DNA of 64,000 nucleotides. Source: Heterostelium multicystogenum. Lineage: Eukaryota > Evosea > Eumycetozoa > Acytosteliales > Acytosteliaceae. The position numbers were made by a program, and so were the translations under genes. The stretch spans positions 1 to 64,000 of the forward strand of contig RCNN01000033.1 in NCBI GenBank assembly GCA_003667245.1, read 5' to 3'. This document shows positions 33,671-44,934 of the stretch, one piece after another. The notes under the pieces are model-generated. The model saw nothing but the letters and a program-made list of their open reading frames with translations. It had not been told where the DNA came from and did no database searches. Numbering within the stretch: the stretch's first letter is position 1; each line of letters opens with the position of its first letter.

Positions 33671-35810
33671 TTACATTAAGGTTATACATCTTACACCACC
33701 AAATTCACCGATTCCATGTAAACTTTGACTCTTTGGACATGCGATGAACATAAAGTTTTTGGGTATTGAAAGAAGGTTGGATATCTTCTCGACGGTAGAT
33801 GGAGTGAATTCGCTGTGGATGGTGATCAAATCAATACGAATCTTAGGGTAACAACGGTCAATGATGGCTGCGTTCTCTGCAAATTCAGGTGGTGCTTTAT
33901 CGCCTGTGTAGCAGTGAACCAAACGAACCCAGTTTGTCTGTTCGTTTTCACGGATGTAGAGAATCGATTTGTTGAGATATGCGAGATCTGATTTCGACGC
34001 AAAGAATACGATCGACTGTGAATTAATGACCTTGATCGCTTCACCAATAACTGATAGTGAAGCGTTGGCGAACTGAGGAGAATGGTGCGAGAATGATGCG
34101 GCCAAAGAAGAGGACCATCTTGAGAAGCTTGGCACGGATGAACATGAGAAGGATGACAGAGGCAGTGACGATAAAGTAGATGGCAAAGTATCCTACAGAT
34201 GATGGATCACCCATGATGTTTGCAACAAGAGCGGCAAGTACGAATGCGACAGCCATAATGACACCCCACCATGGCGAGATAATCTCACGCTTCAAGCTAG
34301 CACGCTTGTATTTCAAGAGCATGTTTCCAAGACCAAACAGCGACATCACACCCAAGAATGCTATGGTGTATACACCTGTAAGAACATTGGTATTGAAGTC
34401 GGCAAGAATAAAAAGCGAGGTGCAGATAACAAAGAACAATAGAATGATAAAGTGATTGGTACGACGACAGCTATTTTCCATGAGGAGGAACTGTGGCAGG
34501 CAACGATCGAGTGCCATACGTCTTACCAAACCAATGACACCGACATAGCTGGTAATAACTGAACCAGAGAGTACCATCACAGCATCAATTCCGACCCAAA
34601 GACGGAACCAGTCTCCAAAGATGGCATCGGCCAAGTTTGCAAGAACACCTCCTTGTGGATCGCTTACAATAAAGCAGGTGTACATGTAGCATAGGTTGAG
34701 AAGACCTATCAGTGGGTTGAAGAAGGTAACAATGGCCCACATGTTTCTTAGTGTCTTGGGGAAAACGCCCTTCTCCTGTTGTTCAATAAAGTTTGACGAG
34801 GTTTCAAATCCAGTGACACCAAGCATTGCTGCACCAAATCCAAAGTAAATATTGTATGCAAAATTTGTGTCCTAGATATTTCATCGAGGATTCGGGAACG
34901 GCGGGCACAGCCAGTGTAGTTGGCACCGATCACTTGATTCCAATTGTCGCGCAAGATATCAAAGTTATGGGTGTAGAAGAGCTTGATGTATCCACCAAAT
35001 ACTATCATCGATAGAGTTATCATGTGGCATATGAAGATAATGGAAGCAACAATCGCAGACTCACCAATACCAATCAAGTTGAGACAGGCAAATGCTGCCA
35101 GCAGCACGATAGTTGAGTAGTGATCACTGACCTGTGGGACCAATCCATTGAAGTAGTCCATTGCCCGAGTAAGCAGAGACCACGGCAGTAGCCACATAGG
35201 AAATCATTGTTAGTGCAGCCGCCAACGATGCGACATGCTTGCTCGTTGTATTCAGCAGCACATTATAGGCACCACCATTCAGTGGGAGTGCACTACCGAC
35301 CTCACCATAGACTTTTCTGAATAAATAGAGAACAACACAGACGATTGCCAGTGAAAATGGTGCATATACACCTGCAAACTGAGTGCAACTTGCACTTGTA
35401 TAGAATATACTTGAAGTAATCTAGATAAATGATTGAATGATCAATTTGAATAATCAGTCCATCGCCTCAAATGAAATTCTACATACATCGTTACCACAAA
35501 TGGCAGTAGCCAAGACCTGTCCAATTTTATGTTCATGAGTTCCATCGATTTTGTTTGGTTTGATAGGTGGTGATTTACTCAAATCATAATTTTCATTGTT
35601 CGTTCCAACTAATATCGCGCTATCTCTTACATTGACATTATTGTTACTACTGCTGATATCGTTATCGTTAGCATTATTATTGAGGTTGTTATTAATATTA
35701 ACTCCATTTAAATCGTTTATAGAATAATCGGATTGTGTTCCAGCACCAGGATACATAAAGCCATATCCACCTAATAGGTAGCTTTCTTCATCTTCGGGTG
35801 GTCTCCCCAT
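33671..35810 (-). CDS. APC-superfamily amino acid permease
   Basis: Exon 1 (35810 to about 35488) encodes an Asn-rich cytosolic N-terminus ending KIGQVLATAICGND. Exon 2 begins near 35420 and carries the transporter: TQFAGVYAPFSLAIVCVVLY, VYGEVGSALPLNGGAYNVLL (the APC consensus segment with GGxY), VASLAAALTMISYVATAVVS, IVLLAAFACLNLIGIGESAI, TGFETSSNF, GIDAVMVLSGSVITSYVGVI and YFAIYFIVTASVILLMFI. This gives about 12 membrane spans, as expected for amino acid/polyamine/organocation carriers. A soluble C-terminal domain of about 130 residues follows (IKVINSQSIVFFASKSDLAY to HGIGEFGGVRCITLM), with a stop at 33671. Frame breaks near 35165, 34920, 34855 and 34060. Substrate is not predictable. Confidence 0.8.
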
Positions 35811-36856
35811 TGATTGCGTTTCAATGTATGTTACACTAATTAAAGTTTTCCAAAACTAACTAACTAGTAAACTTTCTTACTACTTCCTATTTCCTTCTAA
35901 TGACTTATTATCCAGAAAAGGAGTCCTACTTTTTCCTTTACTTTGGAATTATATAATCCCAACTATCCAATAAGTTACTAAATATAAATATTGATATTTA
36001 AGTAAAAGATTAAAAATAATAATTGTTTACTTTTTTCCTATCTATATATCTAATGATAATTGGTGTTTCTTTGTTGTTGTTGTTTTGTGTTATTGTTTAT
36101 TTGGGTGTTGTTGTTGAGTTGTTAAATATAAAATATATTAGTAATTTTATTAGTAATTAACCATTTGACTTTCAAAGAGTAGTAGAATGGTGTGATGGGT
36201 GTGGGTGGAGTAGTTGTTTGGTACACTTTTAATGATTGACTTTATTTAATATTTAAAATTATTCAAATAAATAGAATAGTCAAATGAAAGTAGAAAATAA
36301 TAGCTGTTTATCGTAATTGTTATTTATATTTGCATATAATATATATATATGTATGTAATAACCTATAGCTATTATTATAGCTATCTTTGCAATCCTTCCT
36401 TATTGACTAGAAGAAAGTGCCCTTTGGAATAAAAATCGGAGTTGTAAAAAAAAAAATAAAATTAGTAGAACTTGGTGTATGCCATTTTAAATGATGATGT
36501 GAATGAGTGGGGTGATCTATCACATGTCAATATTAGCCTGATACCACAAGTTCAACTGGGGAGTGGGGGATACAAATGGCTATTGGGAACTTTCTTTGGA
36601 GTTTTAAAAGAATCACACACTTTTATTTAATATTCATTCATTGTCAATGTGATCTTTCTATGTTACAACCTTTCTTGACAACCCCAACACCTACAATAGT
36701 TTTAAATAAAAACAATAATTAATAATACCTGGTGGTGAAAAGAAACCACGACAATTAAATTGGAGTCAATATTTATTAGTTGTCCCACATAGATTCATTT
36801 TTATTTTTGCTTTTCAAAGAGTCTTAACAACTATTAACACTTTCACCAATAAAGAT
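35811..36856. other. Intergenic, AT-rich
   Basis: Promoter side of the permease gene. It includes (GTT)n at 36072-36085 and (TA)n near 36337-36352. Some GC-richer patches near 36480-36580 have no open frame and no recognisable RNA fold. No gene called. Confidence 0.45.
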
Positions 36857-37180
36857 ATGATGTCATTTTATGATTTAGTTGGTCAGCATTTAGTAGATCC
36901 TTATTATTTAAGGTTATATGAGAAGGTAGATGAAATTTAAAGATATTCTCCACCAGGCTTACCACTTGAAATCTATGTTGAATAACGAATCACTCTACAA
37001 TCTTCCAATTCGATTTACTCAACATCTTAGCTTGAGTTACTAAGTGATCTATTAATTGATTACTTTGAATTTGTATTTGAATGATTTTTAAACTATAAGG
37101 AGTTTATTCAGGATTTATTATTAAAATAGGACAGAAACTGGAAATTACCCCTGGAGGATAGGGATGTTAATGAGTTGTAA
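36857..37180 (+). pseudogene. Possible decayed or mis-sequenced coding relic
   Basis: An ATG at 36857 opens MMSFYDLVGQHLVDPYYLRL, which stops after 27 codons. Across the following stops the same frame keeps protein-like sequence (SPPGLPLEIYVE, LLSDLLIDYFEFVFE, NYKEFIQDLLLK and NWKLPLEDRDVNEL, ending 37180). The LPLEI string resembles the start of F-box-like domains in dictyostelid gene families. There are five in-frame stops, so this is either a real relic or chance in AT-rich DNA. Confidence 0.3.
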
Positions 37181-37326
37181 GGTTTGAAAATTTCTATTTG
37201 ACTGATCGTAAGAAAATGGATTGGTCTAAGTGATGGAGGATGATGTGCAAAATTGGTGCACCAAACTAATTGATTATTTGAATCTATGATATAAATGAGT
37301 TGTTTTCTATTTGGATATATTACTAT

Positions 37327-38035
37327 TTACAATATTACGAAATCCTCCATTTCTTTTTTAATGTAGTCATTGAGCTCTTCATCGGAAATGCTCTTTTCTA
37401 CTTCCTCTTGCTTTTTAATTTCATTCTCGATATCAATGTTTGATACGTATTGTTCTACCTGTTGAAGCTGTTCCTCTGTAAGATCCGTTTGTTGCTGTAT
37501 TTGTTGTTTCTCAAGTACTACCCAATCGAGTAGCTCTTCCTCTTTGCCTGTTGGCGTACTGCTACCAGCCACAGCGCGATAGGTCGACACCAATACATAT
37601 TTCGCTCCGCCAAGTGCTGTATTTACTGCTTTTCTAACGACTATCATACATATTGCTGAGGTATTTAAAGTTAATATCGTAAATGAAATGATTCAATATT
37701 CTAAACATACTTCTGAAATCTGTACAATTACATAATAAGTTACAGCGTTTATCAATGAAGTACCACCAGTACCCATTATAACGGCTATTGGTGCATATGA
37801 AAGAGAAGTCCTCAATACACGAACTGCGCGTACTGGTATAAGTCCTCTTGTCGATGCATTTACTACATGATCTATGAGTTTGGGACCTATAATTATAACA
37901 TTAGTATACTTGATGAAGACGAATAGTAGAAGTAAATTAGTTACCTATAGATAGTGCAGCATAGTTTGCCAACCTCTTTATACCAACAACTCTTAGAATA
38001 CTATTTGCCAGAAATCTAACAACATAGTTATTCAT
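37327..38035 (-). CDS. Orphan protein with hydrophobic centre and acidic C-terminus
   Basis: Three exons on the minus strand. The start at 38035 gives MNNYVVRFLANSILRVVGIK. Exon 2 (about 37893-37712) reads LRTSLSYAPIAVIMGTGGTS and NAVTYYVIVQISE, a likely membrane or hairpin segment. Exon 3 (about 37657-37327) reads AVNTALGGAKYVLVSTYRA, then a Gln/Glu-rich acidic helix (EEQLQQVEQYVSNIDIENEI) to the stop at 37327. Donors are GTAACT and GTATGT, with AG acceptors, and frame is kept across both junctions. No frame break seen. The basic, amphipathic N-terminus would suit an organelle-targeted membrane protein, but this is only inference. No family recognised. Confidence 0.6.
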
Positions 38036-39207
38036 TTCCTAAAACTATTATTATATATTTTTTATTATTATACAACTATATACAAATCTATATCTATTTA
38101 TCTTTTATATTCGAATATAAAACTAATCTATGAACCTATCTATATTTAAATGTACTTGTATTTGTTATCTGTGTATATATAATATTTGTTTGTTTAATCT
38201 AGTATTTAACACTATACTATAAAAGGTTATTTCTATTAAATGATTATTCGTATGATTGAAGTAGTATAAGTTATTGTTATATATATTTTATTTAATAAAA
38301 TTATTGTTAATTTCGAAATAAAATAAAATGAATATTTGCAAAGTTGCAATGTGAATAATAAAAAAATAATAGAAATAAATAAATATTTGATTTTTTGTCT
38401 TTGTGTGGGTGATAAAAAAATGAGAAGTTTTTACAATCATCCATGTTTTTAATGGAATTATTAATACCTGCAAAAATCATTGAGAATTTAAGTTTGATGA
38501 ACTACCTTTTGGATTTTGAGTAAATCAATCAATAAGAGACTTTGAATTTTGAAATAAAGTTTTAATACCAAAAAAAACATGTTGTATTAAAATAATAAAT
38601 TAAGAAATGTTATTTAAAAGGTCTTCTGCTTAAGAGTTAATCAACTCTTAAGTTGAATTTAATTATTCATTTTTATTATAACAAATATATGAAGTAGATT
38701 TTCCTGAAGTTGAAGCTCTAGGATTTATCAACTCAATGTTTTAATTGTTGAAGTATATTCAAAAATACAATATTTTTGATTTTGAAATACAAAGTTGTAA
38801 AAGTAAAATACAGTTTTATCATCCTAATAGTTCAGAAAAAAGAATAGAATCTATTCAAACTTTTAATTAAATTTAATGTCAGTTTGTTTCTAAATTTCAA
38901 ATAAACTTTAATGTAATTTAATTATCTCTTAAGTTATTAAAAAATAATAAATATCAATATATATAAATCAGTAAATATTAAATCATATTAATCCCAATTT
39001 TAAATCATCCAAACTTGTCTTTAAGTTTGTTACAATTAATCCTTGATAAAAATGTACTGAGGTAGCCATGTGCAATTTTACCCTATCACAACTAGAATGA
39101 CAAAAGAGGGGGACTATGGAAAGTGGTAAAAGAGAGGATATTGTTTCAAATTAGGGTTGAGTGTTGTTTTAATTGTGTTATTATCGACTTTTGTCAATAT
39201 CATTTGA
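38036..39207. other. Long AT-rich intergenic region
   Basis: One of the emptiest stretches of the window; all frames are closed, with many A/T runs. It contains the short hairpin at 38629-38652 (listed separately). Nothing else recognised. Confidence 0.5.
38629..38652. repeat. Perfect 10-bp inverted repeat with 4-base loop
   Basis: CTTAAGAGTT and AACTCTTAAG flank a loop of AATC. The dyad can form a compact hairpin in either strand. No gene ends close to it, so a terminator role is not supported. A partial copy (CTCTTAAGTT) recurs near 38927. Confidence 0.6.
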
Positions 39208-39471
39208 ATGTTTGAAACCAATTCATACCTCTTTGACAGAGAGACATTGGTTTATACTATAGTGGGGTTTATTTGTGTTGTGAGTTTAATGTTTGTGTTT
39301 GTTTATAAATGGTGTGGTATTGTTGGAAAGACTTCGATAGACAAAATTAATTCTGTGTTCATTAGATTATTTCAAACCATCCCAATACAATTGATAAAAG
39401 AAACCAATTTATATAATTTCATCTTCTTATTTGGAATTCTTAAACAAATACTTAATAGCTTAATTGTTTAG
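39208..39471 (+). CDS. Small putative membrane protein, doubtful
   Basis: An ATG-initiated ORF of 87 codons with one strong hydrophobic segment (TIVGFICVVSLMFVFVYKWC, residues about 17-36). It stands alone in AT-rich DNA with no intron, and no family was recognised. A short single-span membrane protein is possible, but chance hydrophobic ORFs are common in AT-rich spacers. Confidence 0.3.
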   Translation: MFETNSYLFDRETLVYTIVGFICVVSLMFVFVYKWCGIVGKTSIDKINSVFIRLFQTIPIQLIKETNLYNFIFLFGILKQILNSLIV

Positions 39472-40243
39472 TTTTGTGTTATTGTTGTTGTTGCAGTAGT
39501 TTATTTACAACAAATTATTAATTCCTTTTATTAAATTGTGTTAATCCATTAGTACAATAAGATAAATTCTAAATTCCAAATAGTGTAGTAACAACAGAGA
39601 ACGAATATAAACTAGAAATTAAACTTCATTCGGATATTTAAAATAGTTTTGTAAATATTAAATCTTTAAATAGAATAGTTATAGACATTTATTTTCTAAA
39701 GAATAGGAATCTATTTTTTATCATTTTAATCAATGAAAAATAACAATAGTACTAGTAATAAGATAATGGTAATAGATAGAACAAAAATGAAATTTAAATA
39801 TATTCTAAGTTGTTGCCAAAGAAGAAGGATGAATAAAAACTCAAGTAATGTTTGGGTAATTATTAACAATTATCCTTAATTCATTTTTAAAATGTATTAA
39901 TTTGAATTTTAAAAGTTAACCTTATCAGTATCATAAAATATCTACAACACAATTGTGTTATCTAGAAAAGAAACACAATAAGATCATGATATGTTGATAA
40001 AATATTCACATTAAATAGATAGTATTGGCAATAGGAAGAATTGACAATACGAAGGCAGAGTATTAACAGCAATCTAGATGAACCTTAATATCAATTCATA
40101 AGTGAATCAAGTATTGTTCGGTTCTCTAAATTATAATTCCTATCCATATGAAAGAATTCAAATTTATTGGAGAATGTCGAAACATTAATCAAAAAGATAA
40201 CAACAGGAATAATTGATTGATGTTAAATAAAATTATTATTTAT
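39472..40243. other. Intergenic, AT-rich
   Basis: 3' flank of the PPWD1 gene. It is A/T dominated, with closed frames and no repeat or RNA feature recognised. Confidence 0.45.
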
Positions 40244-42475
40244 CTATTTCTTTTGTTTGAATTCGTCGGGAACATCATTGGTGATTTTGATACCAACAAT
40301 TGTAATATCGTCGAGTGGACGATCGTTTTTGTCGGTTCTTACTGATTCAATGGTTGCTACTGTCTCCATGCCCTTGTAGACACGACCAAAAACAGTATGT
40401 TTATTATCCAGTCTGGGGACTGGCACTGTTGTGATAAAGAACTGTGATCCGTTGGTTCCAGGTCCTGCGTTGGCCATCGACACGGTGAAAGGACGGTCGT
40501 GTCTTAGATTCCTGCTAAACTCATCCTCAAAGTCTTTGTTCCAAATACTGGTACCACCAGTTCCATCACCCAAGGGGTCTCCAGTCTGCACCATGAATCC
40601 TTTGATGACACGATGGAAGATAACACCATCGTAGTATCCATTTTTGGAATGTGTTGTGAAGTTCTCAACGGTCTTTGGACACTCATCTGGGTACAATTGA
40701 ATGTGAATGTCACCAACGGAAGTGTGGATAACTGCATTTCTTGGCAATTTTCTTGCTGCATTGTGAAGCATCATTTGCTCGTCCTTATTTACCTTTTCAT
40801 TGAACACATCTCTGCCTAAATCTGCGTTATCACTGTACAGTGATTCAATCGATTGAATATTAGTTAGTGAATAATCAATTTAGATGCTTGGATCAGATTG
40901 CCGAATACTTACGTATCCTCTGGTTCTCTTCTAGTAAACATATAGAATCTTTGCTTCTTGTATGCGAGACAAAAAAGTGTTGGATCTGGTTGGGCATCTC
41001 TCTTTTTAGTTCCAAGGAACAAATCTCCTTCGTTCTTACCTTGGTACAAGTCAATGCTGAGGAATCGTGTGGAGTTCTCAATCATTCCCAAAACTCTAAC
41101 TACTTTGTTGCTGACCATGTTGACAACCTTGATTCCAATAAGCGTTGGATAGATCAAAAAGGAATCGGATTCGTCGAATATGATGTTAGATGGAGGGGGA
41201 ATAGCGGTGGTTGGCTTGGCAAGATTCTCAGGCTTGATAGCCTGGTCAAAGGCATTCTCAATCTCACGCTCCACCGCCATTCTTCTTCCAAAATCATTTG
41301 GATCGATGTGATACTGTGAGTCTTCCTCCTTCTGAATCTGATTGAGCACAGCGTACGACTCGTCGTAGACACGGTGCAGCGAGCCTGCAGAGTAGTTGAA
41401 AACTCTAATCTTTCTATCGCGAGCAGTCATTGCAAAGTATTTTCCATTGTTACTGAATCGCAAGCTGGTTGCTACTGTCTGATCCTTCATCAGTGCAAAG
41501 AGATCAGTGTCCATTTTGAAGCTAAAGCTCAGGTCAGATGGCTCTTTATAATCGTTTTCCGGCGACCAGTACTCGATCATTCCACCCAAGTCCACCGACA
41601 CAACCGTTCTGAACTTGACATTGAAGCCAATGAGATGGACAGGCTTTCTATGAATCGTCAGTGTGTGCACGACCTGAGACACAACTTCTCCTCTAATATC
41701 ATATACATAAATATTTGGTGAATCTCGACTTGAGATTGCCAACAGTTGCTTTCCAGAGTCTTTACTATATATCCACTGACAAGCCAATGGTTGATAATCA
41801 ATCTTAAATGAATTTACAATATCTAGAGAGTTCAATTGATCAATTATGATACCAGTTAATATTTAAGATTCAAATGATTCAATCACCACTTGTCATTCGT
41901 TCATTGATTGATTCGGTTGTCGTGCAGCAGCTAAGATACCTACCAAAGTTATTTACATCGAATATTCTTATGTTTTTGTCTTGACCAACTGAACACATCC
42001 ACAGTCCATCGTAGCTGACGGCTGAAGTGAACAGGCCTTGATGCGACTTGAATGTCTTGACGAAATCGATACCATCAGGTTGTTTCTTCCAGAACTTAAT
42101 GAACCCAAGTATATCACCAGTGATAATAAATTCTGTCTTTGTAACATGTATTTGATTGCAAACATCTCTATGCATAAAACTTCTTTCATACATCTCTGTA
42201 TTTGGTAAATTATCTAAATATATCTGTTCAAATGGTAAATCTCCTGTTGTAATCATTAAACAAAACATCAATCGATTAGAAGTCAATTCACATCTCAGCT
42301 TTATGCTACCAACTAATACATTGTATTTACACATACTCTTAACTTTTTTCTTTTCAATCTTATTACTACTATCGTTATCATCTTTGTTGTTGTTATTGCT
42401 CTTCAAGTGATTATCTTGATCATCAGCATCTTTATTACTTTTATCATCTACATCATCATGTTCTCTTTTTGACAT
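40244..42475 (-). CDS. ppwd1: PPWD1-like WD40/cyclophilin peptidyl-prolyl isomerase
   Basis: PPWD1 is a nuclear, spliceosome-associated cyclophilin with N-terminal WD40 repeats. Three exons were resolved: 42475-41944, 41822-40913 and 40832-40244, joined in frame at NNF/DIVNSF and [15 protein letters not shown]. The N-terminus is charged and Asn-rich, then reads [20 protein letters not shown] and [20 protein letters not shown]. Exon 2 continues the propeller ([44 protein letters not shown]). Exon 3 is the cyclophilin domain ([71 protein letters not shown]). Active-site residues in [14 protein letters not shown] and NGSQFFIT are intact, so catalysis is likely. This gene shows no frame break, unlike most of its neighbours. 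Confidence 0.95.
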
Positions 42476-42855
42476 TTTCTAAATACTATTACTAATACTA
42501 CTACTATACCTATAGTTATAGTATATATTATCTAAATCTATAAAACTATTTCTTAAACACCTTTAAAGTCGATTGGCAATCTAAAACTAGATCCTTTGTT
42601 CAAATTTGTTTTTGTTTTATTAAACATTGAATACCACAAATGAAATTTCATAAATTGCAATTACTGATTGGTTTTGATTGAAGTGCTCTCGTTTTATGTT
42701 CATTAAATTACATGGCAAAGAAATTGTTTGTTTGCTTGATTGGAGTATCGGCGAATGGGTTGGGGCTAACAAATATAGGTGTATATGTTATTGTGTTTTG
42801 GGGGTGTTGGGATTAAATAAATAAGTTGAATTTGGTTTGAATGGGTTGGTCCACA
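42476..42855. other. Intergenic, AT-rich
   Basis: Spacer between PPWD1 (5' side) and the end of the seven-span protein gene, both on the minus strand. It should hold the PPWD1 promoter. No further feature seen. Confidence 0.45.
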
Positions 42856-43985
42856 TCATTGGACACCATAGGTTTGGCTTGTATTGCTGTAGGTACTTAA
42901 TAGACCTTGTCTTTCTTCCCTTCGTCTGATGTTAGCTTGCTCGGTGTCTGAGTAGTAGTTGGATTTTCCTGAAAAATTGTCGCTCACTGTACCCATGTTG
43001 GATCCAAAGAACAACAATGCTACGGTGACTGCGATTGCCTCGGGCAAGTAATTCAGTGCATATAGATCCCAAATATTAGATACAAAAGGTGATTTTATAT
43101 TGATGAAGTAATGTACAATTTTGGCATCCAAACATAATATAAATATAATTGTTACAACTCCTACCTAAATTGAGTTAATAGTGAAAGTATTAGTTGGGCT
43201 AGTGAAATAGGAATGTTACTGCAGCAACCTACTTTGATTAAGAAATATTTGCGTTTTACTGATGATGCAATTTGGAGTGCTGAGACCATTCTGTGTAGTT
43301 TGACCCAGTACACGATGAATGCAATGGATAGGGCAAATGAAAAACATGAAACAATTGCCAAACCAATGCCAAATACCATGATTGCAAACTTCTGATCGAC
43401 GTTGACAAACAGTTCACTGATGATAAAGATTGCGATGATCCAGATCGATGTGAAAACACAGAAAATATTTCGCCAAAGCCGCACTTTGTCCTCACCATGA
43501 CCGAGGTGCTCTACACGAAACACGACCTCTATCCAACTGAACAAAACGATTCCATACATGCAGTAGTAAGTGATGATACCGCACATTTCAAAAGCCTCAA
43601 AGGCCACAGATGCATCGAAAACATTTACATAATTTGACGAAGTAAGTAAATTTATAAATAGTAAATCTGAAATTGTTTTCGCTAAATAAATCCAATTTCA
43701 AATAATATTATTGAATTAATTAGTTCCTTTGCTTTTCTTTCGTTGCGTGTCCAAATTGATTTTTGAAGAACATGACATACCTAAACAATGTAAAAGTATT
43801 ATGGTATATACTAACTTCGTCAATTTATTCGGTCGATTCCGATTTGACCAAACCAGCAGAAATGTACTTGAAATCAGAAGAAGGAAATGCCAAACAGCAA
43901 AAGCTATCTCGAATCCTGTTTGAACACGACGTGACAATCCATCTCCTTCTCCGAAATAGATTAGTCCAATAATCTCAAAGGGCAT
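42856..43985 (-). CDS. Seven-span membrane protein, TOM1/THH1-like pattern
   Basis: The start at 43985 gives MPFEIIGLIYFGEGDGLSRR and then GFEIAFAVWHFLLLISSTFL. Further hydrophobic segments follow: LVYTIILLHCLG, MCGIITYYCMYGIVLFSWIE, WRNIFCVFTSIWIIAIFIIS, FAIMVFGIGLAIVSCFSFAL, GVVTIIFIL and YLPEAIAVTVALLFFGSN. This makes about seven spans, with a Ser/Asn-rich cytosolic tail ending at 42856. The spacing and the W-I-E-V-V-F segment resemble the THH1/TOM1/TOM3 family of plants and protists, but I am not sure. Introns near 43770-43690 and 43165-43150. Frame breaks near 43780 and 43205. The layout is like that of the gene at 8659-9841. Confidence 0.65.
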
Positions 43986-44934
43986 TTAATTAAACTAACT
44001 AACTCTCTACTCACTACTCACTATACTACTACTACTACACTATTATTACTATAAAAGTCACTAATCTTAATAATTTATAATAAAGAACAAAATAATACTA
44101 TAACTTAAATTAGGTGATTAGGGTGAAAACTTGATATATTATTTAAATATATGTTAGTTTGTTGTACTACTACAATTATTATTATTATTATTACTAGTTG
44201 GAAAGAAAATGATTATTCTTGAAAATGTTTTGATGAAAGCGTTCGCTCGAAGACTACTACTACTCATGAGTCGTTACGACTAAATTATAATTAATGCTGT
44301 TATGAGATTTGAAGTAATATCTATTTGTACCTGTATGTACGTATGTAAGTATGTATGTGTGTGTATTCGTGAATTAATTAGATGTTATTTGAGTGAATGA
44401 GGGATGTGTGTTTGTTCGAATTTGCGTAGTTGGGATATGTGTGTGTTTGTGTGTTTGGAAAAAGTATAACAAAAAAAATTAAATAAAATTAAAATTGAAA
44501 TAGAATGGATGGATTGGTAACTCTAAATACACCTTATTAAATATATTCTTAAAAAACTTTTTCAAAACGATTTCAGGTGGTTCCCAAAACTAGTTTTTTA
44601 CTTCGATTTCTTACAAACTAAAGGAGAAGTCACATGAAAAATCAAATTTAAATCTATTTAAAGATATTTGTCTTTACAAATCGCCTTTGATCATCACAGA
44701 ATGTGACTTCTTAATTCCAACTATTAAATTTCCTCTGAATTTTATTAAATCCTTTTTAAAATCATGATTTAATTATCTGAGTTCCACAATCCCTTCTTTG
44801 CAAATGTCTTCTGTTGACTTCACTCGCTATTCACCACAAATAGAGAGATTTATAAAAAAAAGAAAATATTAAAATATATTTATTGTTGTTGTTGTAGTTG
44901 TAATTATTTATATGTTTTAGTTTTGAGATTTTAT
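43986..44934. other. Intergenic, AT-rich, with microsatellites
   Basis: Contains a (GTAT)n/(GTGT)n-type tract at about 44330-44360 and 44430-44455, (ATT)n near 44178-44190, and the inverted repeat at 44625-44711 (listed separately). No coding region was seen. Confidence 0.5.
44625..44711. repeat. 11-bp inverted repeat, widely spaced
   Basis: AGAAGTCACAT at 44625-44635 is the reverse complement of ATGTGACTTCT at 44701-44711, with 65 bases between. The motif AGAAGTCA is shared with the arms of the palindrome at 20784-20842. Spacing is large, so the structure is weak evidence by itself. Confidence 0.4.

Noticed and set aside
40867..41319. + strand 150-codon frame
   Set aside because: Antisense to the WD40 part of PPWD1, which has strong family motifs and correct splice sites on the minus strand.
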